A stretch of DNA of 52,483 nt from CAYLNH01 sp964384625 (lineage in GTDB: Bacteria; Verrucomicrobiota; Lentisphaeria; JABSQK01): the NCBI GenBank assembly GCA_964384625.1, contig CAYLNH010000014.1:1-52483 (forward strand). The letters run 5' to 3'. This document shows, in pieces, positions 1-7,703 of the stretch (positions are counted from its first letter, which is position 1; each line of letters starts with the position of its first letter). A model generated the notes under the pieces. That model had not been told where the DNA came from and ran no database searches. It saw nothing but the letters and a program-made list of their open reading frames with translations. The translations under genes and the position numbers were made by a program.

Positions 1-16
1 CCCCATTAAGCTCAAA

Positions 17-289
17 TCAGCGGAATTCAGGGCAAAAACGATGGAAGATCCGTTGTAGGTCGCCCTTCCTGTCGTGCCGTCGCAACGACTCCTCGTACAC
101 TGCGAGTTCTTCCTGCAGTCGACTGAGCACTGACTGCGGCAGCGAGTCGCCGAGGTGGAAGGTAATTCCCTGGATCAACCCCGGTTCATCCCGGTGGGGG
201 ATGTAGCCCCTGCTGTACCACGTGCCCTGCTTTGGCTGCCACGGTCGGATCTCACGCCATGGCTTGCCCATCCTCCTTGATTCTCCCAC
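17..289 (-). pseudogene. truncated REP-associated tyrosine transposase-like protein (RAYT N-terminus)
   Basis: This 90-residue reading frame resembles the N-terminal segment of RAYT/IS200-like transposases of planctomycete and Lentisphaera type. The tell-tale part is RGYIPHRDEPGLIQGITFHLGDSLP (residues about 27-51), a basic, aromatic stretch leading into a FRLADSLP-like block. Family members usually run to about 170-200 residues with an HUH metal-binding pair and a catalytic tyrosine; here a TGA ends the protein before either, so it cannot be an active transposase. The likely start is GTG at 289, preceded by GGAGAG; an ATG six codons on is possible. It lies beside a palindromic repeat array (313-424), the classical RAYT/REP arrangement. 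The family call comes from remembered motifs, so it is moderately sure; the truncation is seen directly. Confidence 0.55.
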
Positions 290-312
290 GCATCTCTCCT
301 TGTCCCGAGTCT

Positions 313-424
313 CCGATTAGGCCGGCAGAATGCCGGCGCTCCGATTAGGCCGGCAGAGTGCCGGCGCTCCGATTAGGCCGGCAGAATGCCGGCGCTCCGA
401 TTAGGCCGGCAGAATGCCGGCGCT
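313..424. repeat. four tandem 28-bp REP-like palindromic units
   Basis: Four head-to-tail 28-bp units start at 313, 341, 369 and 397. Each contains the hairpin GCCGGCA-GAA-TGCCGGC. Unit 2 differs by one base in the loop (GAG for GAA) and the others are identical. There are no spacers. A diverged copy of the same hairpin lies at 4347-4364. The array sits between the truncated RAYT gene and the 3' end of the DUF362 gene, where it could also act as a transcript-end structure. Confidence 0.9.
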
Positions 425-440
425 CCAAATGGAACCCTTC

Positions 441-1661
441 CTACTCGCCGCCTTCGGCGGCGCCTTGCACCTTACGCAGAATCGCACTGGCAACCGGTGG
501 ACAGCCGCGGACAAAGATGCAGTCGTCTTTGTGGGCCGACGTGCAGTTCCCGATGCATAACGTCCCGGGCGGCAGGCTGTCGTGTCCCTGGCCGATGGCG
601 ATGCGGATCGGATGATCTTCGGGGAAGTAGTCCAGCAACTGCTCGCCGTAGCGCTTCAGGAAAAGCAGCAACGTCGACTGACAGGCACTACAGGACTGCC
701 GGTCGAAGATCTCCGTGCCGGGGAAGGCGATGTCCGGACTGGCCGGCGGCGGGGCAAAGGGACTGACCCAATCCTGCCAGTTGGTTGGGCTGACGTCGAG
801 ATCATCCAGGTCCAGGACGCCGTACCCCCGCGTGCCGGCGATGCGCAAGTGCGGAATGTCCGTCGCGTTGATGCCCATCAGCCGGCAGGCGACGGCGTCG
901 GCGGCAAAGGGATCGGCGCCCGCCACCACGACTCCGAACGGCTTGGCCCGCCCGGCGCTCGGGCCCAGGCCTTCCATGCCGACCGTACCGTCGATGATCG
1001 ACAGGTGCGGCCGCAGAACGCCGGACATGTCGGCGATGGCGATGTTCAGCGGGCGATCGGATTCACCCTCCACCGGCGGCAGCATGTGCAGGTCCACCTT
1101 GCTGCGCCGCCAGAGGCAGCCCTTCATGTTCTTCACCGACAGCGTGACGCCGGTATGCATATGCGTTTTCATCACCGGAATCGAGACCACGAGATCATGC
1201 TCCAGTACGTCCGGGCAGACTTTGAGTTCCTGAATCGCACGGCCATGTGGGATTTCGACTCTGACGTAACGACGGGCATCCAGATTGAGCAGCGGACAAT
1301 CGCGTTCGGCGGCGATCGTCGTCAAGCCCAGGGCGTCGAAGGCTTCTTCGGTCTTGACGCCGACGATCGGGCTTTCGCCCACCGACACCCGGGCGCCGGC
1401 CGCCTGGAAGGCATCGATTGCCGCCGCCACGACTTGAGGGTTGGTAATGACGCCGGAGGCCGGTGCGGCAACACGGCCGACGTTCGGTTTCAGCAGAACG
1501 CGTTTACCGGCGGCCGCGGCGAGGTCGATCTGTGCCAGAGCCGCGCAGGTATTGGCGTAGGGATCATCACCTTTCACCACCGCGACGTGCGGCCGTTGCG
1601 GCGCTGTCAGAAATGGGTTATCTTGGGGCCGGTTCGTTTCCACGGGTATCCTCAGCAGCAT
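441..1661 (-). CDS. DUF362 domain-containing protein
   Basis: A protein of about 406 residues of the DUF362 family. Its order of motifs fits: HVAVVKGDDPYANT near the N-terminus, then GKRVLLKPNVG, VGESPIVGVKT, VSIPVMKTHMHTGVTLSVKNMKGCLW and IADMSGVLRPHLSIIDGTVGMEG. The C-terminal 100 residues carry clustered cysteines (CSAC, then CIGNC and a further Cys pair) that could ligate an Fe-S cluster. The biochemical role of the family is not established; many members are iron-sulfur proteins found near redox or cofactor genes. The start is uncertain. The ATG at 1661 has AGGGAGG almost touching it, a GTG seven codons later has GAGGA at better spacing, and upstream ATGs lack a ribosome site. It is transcribed away from the small membrane protein at 1813. 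Confidence 0.75.
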   Translation of the reverse strand: MLLRIPVETNRPQDNPFLTAPQRPHVAVVKGDDPYANTCAALAQIDLAAAAGKRVLLKPNVGRVAAPASGVITNPQVVAAAIDAFQAAGARVSVGESPIVGVKTEEAFDALGLTTIAAERDCPLLNLDARRYVRVEIPHGRAIQELKVCPDVLEHDLVVSIPVMKTHMHTGVTLSVKNMKGCLWRRSKVDLHMLPPVEGESDRPLNIAIADMSGVLRPHLSIIDGTVGMEGLGPSAGRAKPFGVVVAGADPFAADAVACRLMGINATDIPHLRIAGTRGYGVLDLDDLDVSPTNWQDWVSPFAPPPASPDIAFPGTEIFDRQSCSACQSTLLLFLKRYGEQLLDYFPEDHPIRIAIGQGHDSLPPGTLCIGNCTSAHKDDCIFVRGCPPVASAILRKVQGAAEGGE

Positions 1662-1812
1662 CCCTCCCTGAAGTCGATACACTACTCCGGCTGCCATGAT
1701 TTTCCATGCCGCGGAACGGGACCCGGGGCAGGCGTGCATCGCGGGGTCTGGCGCTGGAATTCAGTTGAACCACACGTTAAACGAGGTACACTTGCAGGAA
1801 GGAGGTGCTGCG

Positions 1813-1962
1813 ATGAAAGCTCAGCAGAAACGGATCGTCATTCTCGTCATCATTCTGGTCGCCGTCCTGGCCGCTACCGCCGCCTGGATTCTGACCGCCG
1901 ATACCGGCGGAAACAAGCCCGCGGCAAAGCCGGAGGCCAAGCCGAAGGTCATTCAGGAGTAG
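1813..1962 (+). CDS. small single-pass membrane protein, hypothetical
   Basis: A 49-residue protein. After a short basic N-terminus (MKAQQKR) comes one hydrophobic helix (about residues 8-27), then a soluble tail rich in Ala, Pro and Lys (KPAAKPEAKPK). The ATG at 1813 has a strong AAGGAGGT ribosome site at 1799-1806, which argues that this small frame is real. No family is recognised and no function is assigned. It could be an uncleaved signal anchor with a periplasmic tail. The next gene (GH27) starts about 200 bases on, after several hairpins, so co-transcription is possible but not evident. Confidence 0.6.
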   Translation: MKAQQKRIVILVIILVAVLAATAAWILTADTGGNKPAAKPEAKPKVIQE

Positions 1963-2167
1963 GGGTCTTGCCCCCGCGCCGCAGTCGCACACGGCACGCG
2001 GAGCTGCACTCCGCTCCCATGGACTCCGCTGAAGGAGCTTCAGCGGAAACCGGGCCCGAATGCCTGCGCGTCCCTCGACGTTCGGGCAAGTCCGGCTGGT
2101 TTTACTCCCGATACCCGACACCCGACAGCTCCTGGAAGGGCCCCGCTCGTGCGGGGCGACAACCCCC
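1963..2167. other. hairpin-rich leader upstream of the GH27 gene
   Basis: Three inverted repeats lie here. At 2025-2047 a perfect 10-bp stem TCCGCTGAAG pairs across a 3-nt loop. At about 2054-2088 GCCCGAA pairs with TTCGGGC. At 2141-2156 CCCCGC-TCGT-GCGGGG ends 11 bases before the GH27 start codon. None has a T-run, so none is a canonical terminator. They may be REP-like elements or leader structures. Confidence 0.55.
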
Positions 2168-3475
2168 ATGCTCAAACATACTCCGACTCCCCCGATGGGC
2201 TGGAACAGCTTTGACTGTTACGGCTGCCGCGCCAACGAAGCCGCACTGCTGCGGAACCTCGATGTCTTCGTCGAACGCCTGAAACCGCACGGCTACGAGT
2301 ATCTCGTGCTCGACGGCGGCTGGTACCGCGAGTACGAGCTGAAACCCGGCGAAGAATTCCCGGCGCGGCCGATGAAACAACAGGTCCTCGATGACTACGG
2401 CCGGCCGAATCCCGCGCGCTGGGCGTTTCCGAACGGACTGCAGCCGATCATCGACCGCGTGCACGACGCCGGCGTGAAGTTCGGCATCCATATGATGCGC
2501 GGCATCGGCAAGCCGGCGGTCGAAGCCAACGTCCCGATCCTCGGCACCGAGTATCACGCGCAGGATATTGCGCAGCTGGACAACACCTGTAGATGGTGTC
2601 CCGACAACGTCGGCGTCGACGTCGACCACCCCGGCGGTCAGGCGTTCTATGACAGTATCATCCGGGTGCATGCGGATTGGGGTGTGGACTTCATTAAGTA
2701 CGACGACATTGTGCCGCATCCGAAGGAAATCGAGGCCGTCGTCAAGGCGATCGAGAATGTCGATCGCGAGATTGTTCTCAGCCTGTCCCCCGGCAACGGT
2801 CACGACCCGGCGGCGATAAACACGTTTGCCAAAGCCAACATGATGCGCATCACCGGTGACGTCTGGGATGACCGCGTCTATTTCCAATTCACCTTCCAGC
2901 GTTGGGCCGAGTTCCTTGAGGCCTACGGCAAAGTACCACAAGGCTTCTGGCTGGATCAGGACATGATCCCCTTCGGCCACCTGAAAGTGAACCAGCCGAT
3001 CGAACCCGAGGATGCCGAGGAAAAGGCCGATCTGCATGGCAAGGGCTACAAACGTATGAGCCGATTGAACGAAGCGCAGAAGCGCACCTTCATCACCATG
3101 CAGGCATTGGGTGCGTCACCGCTGATGATGGGCGGAGACCTGCCGACGACCGACGAGTATTCCTTCGAGCTGATTACCAATTCGGACATGCTCGCATGCA
3201 ACCGGAACGGCGTTATCGGCAGGCCGGTCAAACGCGCGGACAACGTTGAGATCTGGCATACGCCGGACGCGACTGCGGCGGGCTCCGGCTGGTTCGGCAT
3301 CTTCAACCGCCGCGCCGACAAGGACCTCCTTGTCGAGTTGTCGCAGGACCTCCTGCCCATCCCCGCGGATGCAAGGCTCCAGAGCATCTGGACCAGGGAG
3401 GATCCGGGGACGATCGCCGATCGTCCATCCTGTAGCGTCACGCCGGATGATGTGTTGTTTGTCCGTTATGGTTGA
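2168..3475 (+). CDS. alpha-galactosidase-like glycoside hydrolase, family GH27
   Basis: A 435-residue TIM-barrel glycosidase. The N-terminal TPPMGWNSFDCYG (residues 7-19) and YEYLVLDGGWY are GH27/GH36 clan D signatures. DFIKYDD (residues 174-180) supplies the expected nucleophile Asp179, and RITGDVWDD (residues 227-235) carries the likely acid/base Asp231. Family enzymes release terminal alpha-galactose or related residues with retention. The C-terminus forms a short beta domain. There is no obvious signal peptide when translation starts at the ATG at 2168, which is where homology begins, so a cytoplasmic location is inferred. An in-frame upstream ATG exists but covers the hairpin leader. Substrate could also be another alpha-sugar. 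Confidence 0.85.
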   Translation: MLKHTPTPPMGWNSFDCYGCRANEAALLRNLDVFVERLKPHGYEYLVLDGGWYREYELKPGEEFPARPMKQQVLDDYGRPNPARWAFPNGLQPIIDRVHDAGVKFGIHMMRGIGKPAVEANVPILGTEYHAQDIAQLDNTCRWCPDNVGVDVDHPGGQAFYDSIIRVHADWGVDFIKYDDIVPHPKEIEAVVKAIENVDREIVLSLSPGNGHDPAAINTFAKANMMRITGDVWDDRVYFQFTFQRWAEFLEAYGKVPQGFWLDQDMIPFGHLKVNQPIEPEDAEEKADLHGKGYKRMSRLNEAQKRTFITMQALGASPLMMGGDLPTTDEYSFELITNSDMLACNRNGVIGRPVKRADNVEIWHTPDATAAGSGWFGIFNRRADKDLLVELSQDLLPIPADARLQSIWTREDPGTIADRPSCSVTPDDVLFVRYG

Positions 3476-3514
3476 CGGACCTGTTCGGCCGCCGCCGGCA
3501 TTACTGGCCGCCAC

Positions 3515-4255
3515 TCATCCGCCGGCATTCCGGAACACTGCAATGAACTCCTGATTGCCTTTGGGGCCTTTGATGGGCGCGGGGATCGTCGCCATGTGCC
3601 GCCAAAGCAGTTCTTTCACAGCGAACGTCACAATGCGGTCAACGCATTCGCGTCGTATGGTTTCGTCCGTTACCACACCCTTCTTCAGATGTTCGCGGCC
3701 CGCCTCGAACTGCGGCTTGATCAAGGCGAACATCCAGGCGTCCGGCTTCAGTCGCGCCGCCGCCGGCGGCAGGATCTTGGTCAGCGAGATGAACGACACA
3801 TCCGTGACGAAGACGTTGACGAGTTCCGGCACATGCTCCTCCGTCAGGTAGCGCGCGTTCACGCGTTCCAGACAGATCACACGTTCGTCTTCGCGCAGTT
3901 TCAAATGGAGCTGACCGTAACCGCAGTCGACGGCATAGACCTTCACGGCGCCGCGCTGCAGCATGAGATCGGTGAACCCGCCGGTCGAGGCGCCGACATC
4001 CAGTGCGGTCAAGCCGGTCAGATCCGGCAGGAACTGCTCCAGTGCCGGTTCCAGCTTGTAGGCGCCGCGGCTGACGAAGGGGCAGGGCTGGATGATATTC
4101 AGTTCCGCATCGGGCAGCAGTTTCTCACTGGGATTGCCGACCACATGATCGGCGCCGACCCGCACGCGGCCCTCGCGGATCGCCAACTGCGCCTGATTCC
4201 GGCTTTCCACCAGGCCCTGCTTCACCAGGAGAATGTCTGCCCGTTCTTTTGCCAT
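3515..4255 (-). CDS. tlyA: TlyA-family RNA 2'-O-methyltransferase / hemolysin A-like protein
   Basis: A 246-residue protein with the two-domain TlyA layout. The N-terminal S4 RNA-binding domain (ADILLVKQGLVESRNQAQLAIREGRV) is followed by an FtsJ-like SAM methyltransferase fold with LDVGASTGGFTD as motif I, YAVDCGYGQL as motif II and LIKPQFE carrying the catalytic-type lysine. TlyA proteins 2'-O-methylate rRNA cytidines and are often labelled hemolysins. The start is set at the ATG at 4255, where MAKERADILL begins. The frame is open for 56 more codons upstream, but that stretch runs through a REP-like palindrome (4347-4364) and has no homology. The gene converges tail to tail with GH27 across 39 bases. 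Confidence 0.87.
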   Translation of the reverse strand: MAKERADILLVKQGLVESRNQAQLAIREGRVRVGADHVVGNPSEKLLPDAELNIIQPCPFVSRGAYKLEPALEQFLPDLTGLTALDVGASTGGFTDLMLQRGAVKVYAVDCGYGQLHLKLREDERVICLERVNARYLTEEHVPELVNVFVTDVSFISLTKILPPAAARLKPDAWMFALIKPQFEAGREHLKKGVVTDETIRRECVDRIVTFAVKELLWRHMATIPAPIKGPKGNQEFIAVFRNAGG

Positions 4256-4660
4256 ATCCCAACACTGCTGTTCCGAGTGGTGGTGCGCAAGCAAAGCCAC
4301 AGTCATATCGTGCTTGACTTGCACGGTGAGGTCCTGCCGCCGGAACGCCGGCATCTCTGCCGGCTCCGGCCCGACCGGCGTCATCCAATCTTCCCGTGTT
4401 CCCGGGACTGAAGTGCGCCCCACATACCGTTAAATCCGTCCCCACTCTCTTCTGAACAACTATCCGAGATCGTATCATGAGCATCCCTGCCCATGTCCGG
4501 ACACAACCAGGGATCCGTCTTCGCCTGAAGGTTTCGCCGGGACACGTGCTTGTGATACAAACAGAGTTCGCGCCTATTCCGTCGCTCACGGAGTGAGAGG
4601 GCATTGGGGCGCTGACCACTGACAATTCACCACTTACCACCGACCACTGAACGCCATGCA
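4256..4660. repeat. gene-free stretch with dispersed palindromic repeats
   Basis: About 400 bases hold no convincing gene. The hairpin GCCGGCATCTCTGCCGGC (4347-4364) is a relative of the 313-424 array. A copy of the GTATCATGAGCATCC family lies at 4472-4500, and an inverted, partial GTGCTTGTGATAC copy at 4546-4558, making an imperfect inverted pair of about 87 bases. At about 4604-4650 there is a degenerate CCACTGACAATTCACCACTT repeat of low complexity. Promoters for tlyA must lie here but none stands out. Confidence 0.7.
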
Positions 4661-6424
4661 CTACCGCGCCGTTACCCAGATAGGACTGGTCCAGGCCTTG
4701 CCGCCGTCGGTCTGGAAGACGCGCAGCCAATAGGCCGTCTCTCCCGGTACAGCGGACAACTCGAACTCGTGCTCGAACGTCGGGTTCTTATTGCCGCGGC
4801 CACTGCGTTCTTCGATGACCTCCGTGCCGCGCAACAGCTCCACGCGATCGAGCATACCGTCGAGCCAGGCCGTGATACAAAAGCGCAGGGATTGCCCGGC
4901 CTCCGCCTGCAGTTCGCCGCCCATCAGCGTGTCGTCCAGACGGACATCAAGGACCATGCGCGCGCCGTTGGTGGCGTAGGTCCGGCGCTTGTGGAATGCA
5001 TCCCAGAGTGCTTCTCGCGTGAGCTCTTTGGCGTAGACCGCCACCAGTCCGTTGTGCGATGAGAAGAACCGGTCGCGGGCGCAGACGTGGCTGTCGCCGA
5101 TGGCGCCGCGATGGTCGTCACTGCCGCCGATAAACCCCACGCGCAGGCCGCGCCGCACGGCGTCTTTCGCGATGTGGTCATAGGACCGATGGCAGGAATG
5201 CACTTCCAGCAGAGGCATGGCGGCGGCATCGAAGAAGTCGAGATTGCAGGTGCGTCCGCCGCCGTGCGGGATGACCATACACGTATGGCCGTCCAGTTGG
5301 GCGACTGTCTCGCGGATGTCGATGGCGTCGGTGGCGTGTCCCGCGGCGGGGTCCCACGCGGGATAGGCGCGGTAGGAGCCATTGTAGATCAACGGGCCTT
5401 CGTCATCGAGAAAATAGATGTTGTGATCGCCGCCGCGATCCCCGGCGCCGGACCATTCGTAACCGAGGAATGTGACAAACTCTCCCGGCACATGCGCTGC
5501 CTTGGTTGCCGCGGTGATCTCCTCCCAATCGCCTGGCGTCAATTCAAAATCATGACTCGTCACGGATGCGAAATCCAGTCCGGCCGCATGGCGGGCGTAG
5601 TCGTAAAGATACGCCGGTGAGTTGGTGCCGTCGCACAAGCCGGACTGCGCATGGATCTCGCCCCAGTAGAGCTGCAGCCCGTTCATGGACGGACCGAAGG
5701 GATTGCTGCGGCCGAACAGCGATGCGTCCGCAGTGGCGGCGGTCACCCAGTGCCGGCCGTCGGTCGGCAGTTCAACGTCGAGCTCCACCGGCTTCCCGGC
5801 CGCAAGGACCTCCTTGCCGAGAAAACGATGGTCATCCAGCCAGAGCTCTACTTCCGCCGGCCCGGACGACGCGACGTTGCCGTAGGCATCCTCCGGTTTC
5901 AGGTGGACCTTCTGCGTTGTCCCGTTCACAGCCGAAACGGTGACGCGCAGGGCCGTCGCGGCGTTGCCGATCACGCGGCAGGACATGGGTTCGTCATCGT
6001 TGACGAGCCATTGTTCGCCGTCGGGCGCAATGCCGAGACGGAAGCGGAATGATTCTTCCACGAAACTCTGGGCGCGGTAGCCGCAGGACCCTTCCGGTCC
6101 CAGCAGCACCCGGACCGCATCGCCCGCCGCCAGTTCGCCGGCGGTCAGGCGCAGGTCGATGCCGCGATTCCATGGATGCCGCTTCCAGTCGTTGGCCGGC
6201 ATCAACTCCCAGGCCGTGCCTTGCCGGCTGATGACTTCGATGTAGTTCTCAGCTTGCGGGTCGTCCATTTGCGGATCGCCGAGATCGGACATGTGGCGCG
6301 CCGCGAGCACGAGTCTGCCGCCCGGCTGGATTGCCGTTGCCGATTCAATCACGACTTCGGCACGAAACACCTGGTTGGCCCGAAGCGTCCTCTGCCCGTG
6401 ATATGTCAGTTTCCCGGCTTTCAT
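4661..6424 (-). CDS. DUF3604 / PHP-like metal-dependent hydrolase-type protein
   Basis: A 587-residue protein. The first 200 or so residues form a beta-rich domain (LTYHGQRTLRANQVFRAEVVIE onward). The middle has PHP-like metal-binding motifs in order: WGEIHAQSGLCDGTNSP, VTSHDFELT, the YEWSG..GGDHNIYF block, VIPHGGGRT, LEVHSCH and GGSDDH. The last 90 residues look like an Ig-type domain. This is the DUF3604 pattern; family members are uncharacterised hydrolases often found with sulfatases and glycosidases. The start is firm: the ATG at 6424 has AAAGGAGAA at ideal spacing. It is divergent from an AraC regulator at 6609, which probably controls it. No signal peptide is seen. Confidence 0.82.
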   Translation of the reverse strand: MKAGKLTYHGQRTLRANQVFRAEVVIESATAIQPGGRLVLAARHMSDLGDPQMDDPQAENYIEVISRQGTAWELMPANDWKRHPWNRGIDLRLTAGELAAGDAVRVLLGPEGSCGYRAQSFVEESFRFRLGIAPDGEQWLVNDDEPMSCRVIGNAATALRVTVSAVNGTTQKVHLKPEDAYGNVASSGPAEVELWLDDHRFLGKEVLAAGKPVELDVELPTDGRHWVTAATADASLFGRSNPFGPSMNGLQLYWGEIHAQSGLCDGTNSPAYLYDYARHAAGLDFASVTSHDFELTPGDWEEITAATKAAHVPGEFVTFLGYEWSGAGDRGGDHNIYFLDDEGPLIYNGSYRAYPAWDPAAGHATDAIDIRETVAQLDGHTCMVIPHGGGRTCNLDFFDAAAMPLLEVHSCHRSYDHIAKDAVRRGLRVGFIGGSDDHRGAIGDSHVCARDRFFSSHNGLVAVYAKELTREALWDAFHKRRTYATNGARMVLDVRLDDTLMGGELQAEAGQSLRFCITAWLDGMLDRVELLRGTEVIEERSGRGNKNPTFEHEFELSAVPGETAYWLRVFQTDGGKAWTSPIWVTAR

Positions 6425-6608
6425 TTCCAGTTCTCCTTTCGACCGTGTTTCTTCTTCCGCTGTATCCTGAGCATCCCCGCTCATGTCCGAGTAATCCGGA
6501 CATCTCCTCGTTATTGCTGAGGATAGATGAATTGAAATATTCGACCTGCTGTGTAACAATATTACCTTTTCATAACTGGCTATGGTAGATATATAGACAT
6601 CGGAAAAC
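6425..6608. promoter_or_regulatory. divergent regulatory region with one dispersed repeat
   Basis: This 184-base region separates the divergently transcribed DUF3604 and AraC genes. A copy of the GTATC(A/C)TGAGCATCC repeat lies at 6462-6489, with TGAGC/GCTCA arms. The remainder, about 6520-6600, is AT-rich compared with the neighbourhood and should hold the promoters and any AraC-binding site. No clear -35/-10 pair could be assigned. Confidence 0.5.
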
Positions 6609-7433
6609 ATGGACAAATTACAAAATTTCTACCTTCCTCTGGATCTGGGGAACCATGTGGAGCTGCAGCTCATCGGGATCGCCGAGTGCTCGGTGAAGCC
6701 GCAGAACTGGAGCAGTCGGAACTTTGTCCGGCCCTATGATGCATTGTTTGGTGTCGTCGAGGGCGAGGTGTATGAAGAGAACGAGTCCGGCCGCTTCCGA
6801 TTGCGGGCCGGAGATGTGCGGTTGTTCCCGGTCAACTGTGTCTTCTCGCATTGGTGCGACGCCCCCGCCCGTATCCTGGCAGTGCGTTTTCAGGCGCAGT
6901 TCAAAACGGGCTTCGGCCTGTTGGACGGCGTGAACCAGGCTTTGGTCGCGCCCGCTTTGGAAGCGCATTTCTGGGAGGCCTGCACTGCGTGTCGGGAAGC
7001 AAACGGCTTGACCGAGCAGGTGGCGATGATCAGCGTTGTCTGGCGCTACGTCAGCAAATTCCTGGCGGCCAATGCAGGGCGCAACGAACGGTTTCTGCGG
7101 TCGTTGTCGAAGTACGGTCGCGTCTTTGAATTGCTGCGGGATGCGCCGGGCATCGGCCTGCAGGTGCAGGATCTGGCCCGCGCGATGGGGATGACGCCGG
7201 GCAATCTGTCGACGCAGTTCCGCCAGGATATGGGGATCTCGTTGAAGCAGTACATGACGCAGCAGGCGGTGAAAGCGGCGGGGGAACGACTGCTGCTCAC
7301 CCACGCGGCGGTGAAGGAAATCGCTTTCGACCTGGGCTTCAGCGATCCGCTCTATTTTTCGCGGTTCTTCCGCAAACACACCGGGCTCTCGCCACGTCGG
7401 TTCCGCCGGTCGGAGCGATTATTAGGAGAGTAG
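6609..7433 (+). CDS. AraC-family transcriptional regulator
   Basis: A 274-residue regulator. The N-terminal half is a cupin-like sugar-sensing domain (YDALFGVVEGEVYEEN, then RLRAGDVRLFPVNCVFSHW). The C-terminal 100 residues hold two helix-turn-helix units: IGLQVQDLARAMGMTPGNLSTQFRQDMGISLKQYM and AAVKEIAFDLGFSDPLYFSRFFRKHTGLSPRRFR. The latter is the highly conserved AraC signature. It is divergent from the DUF3604 gene, its most likely target. The ribosome site (GGAAAAC before the ATG) is weak. Just downstream lie a hairpin (7441-7458) and a pseudopilin relic on the opposite strand. Confidence 0.92.
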   Translation: MDKLQNFYLPLDLGNHVELQLIGIAECSVKPQNWSSRNFVRPYDALFGVVEGEVYEENESGRFRLRAGDVRLFPVNCVFSHWCDAPARILAVRFQAQFKTGFGLLDGVNQALVAPALEAHFWEACTACREANGLTEQVAMISVVWRYVSKFLAANAGRNERFLRSLSKYGRVFELLRDAPGIGLQVQDLARAMGMTPGNLSTQFRQDMGISLKQYMTQQAVKAAGERLLLTHAAVKEIAFDLGFSDPLYFSRFFRKHTGLSPRRFRRSERLLGE

Positions 7434-7440
7434 CAGCAGT

Positions 7441-7458
7441 CTTCGCAGGAATGCGAAG
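7441..7458. repeat. REP-like hairpin after the AraC gene
   Basis: CTTCGCA-GGAA-TGCGAAG forms a perfect 7-bp stem with a 4-nt loop, eight bases past the AraC stop codon. It has no T-run. Its core GCA-GGAA-TGC resembles the cores of the other palindromes in this window, so it is read as a REP-like element that may also end transcription. Confidence 0.6.
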
Positions 7459-7460
7459 AT

Positions 7461-7664
7461 TCAAAACCAGCTCTGCACGCCGCCGTCGGCCGCAAAGCGC
7501 AATTGCCCCGGTTTGCGCACGACGATATTACCGCCGAGACAGAGCGAGTTGCTGCTTTCCGGCACGCCACCCGTGGCGTAGGCGTGGTTGGGCCACGGCC
7601 CGCGATCGCCCGTCTGGGGGTTGTCGCCGAAACCAAAAATCGCTGCCGGGCAAGTTGAATGCAA
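7461..7664 (-). pseudogene. probable C-terminal remnant of a pseudopilin-type protein
   Basis: The frame encodes 67 residues ending GGNIVVRKPGQLRFAADGGVQSWF. A Gly-Gly-Asn, hydrophobic, Asp-Gly, Val-x-x-Trp ending is the C-terminal pattern of Lentisphaera and planctomycete pseudopilin-like proteins; the intact pseudopilin at 35030-35773 also ends in QSWF. The N-terminal FTLIELL helix is absent, no ribosome site precedes the first Met, and the uroporphyrinogen decarboxylase-like gene occupies the space upstream. It is therefore read as a truncated relic. The call rests on a short motif and is tentative. Confidence 0.35.
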
Positions 7665-7703
7665 TCCGGGAGGTCGCGGCGAGCGGACACGAGCGACTGC
7701 GGA

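Noticed and set aside
313..424. CRISPR array from regular 28-bp repeats
   Set aside because: The units are directly adjacent with no spacers and no cas genes are near; each unit is itself a palindrome, so it is a REP-like tandem array.
582..2282. Long plus-strand open frame (566 residues) over the DUF362 gene
   Set aside because: It is antisense to a gene with clear family motifs; its product is Arg/Asp-rich and without recognisable domains, as expected of a shadow frame in GC-rich DNA.
4256..4423. Longer N-terminus for the TlyA-like protein
   Set aside because: The extension is encoded by a REP-like palindrome and lacks similarity; the family start fits the ATG at 4255.
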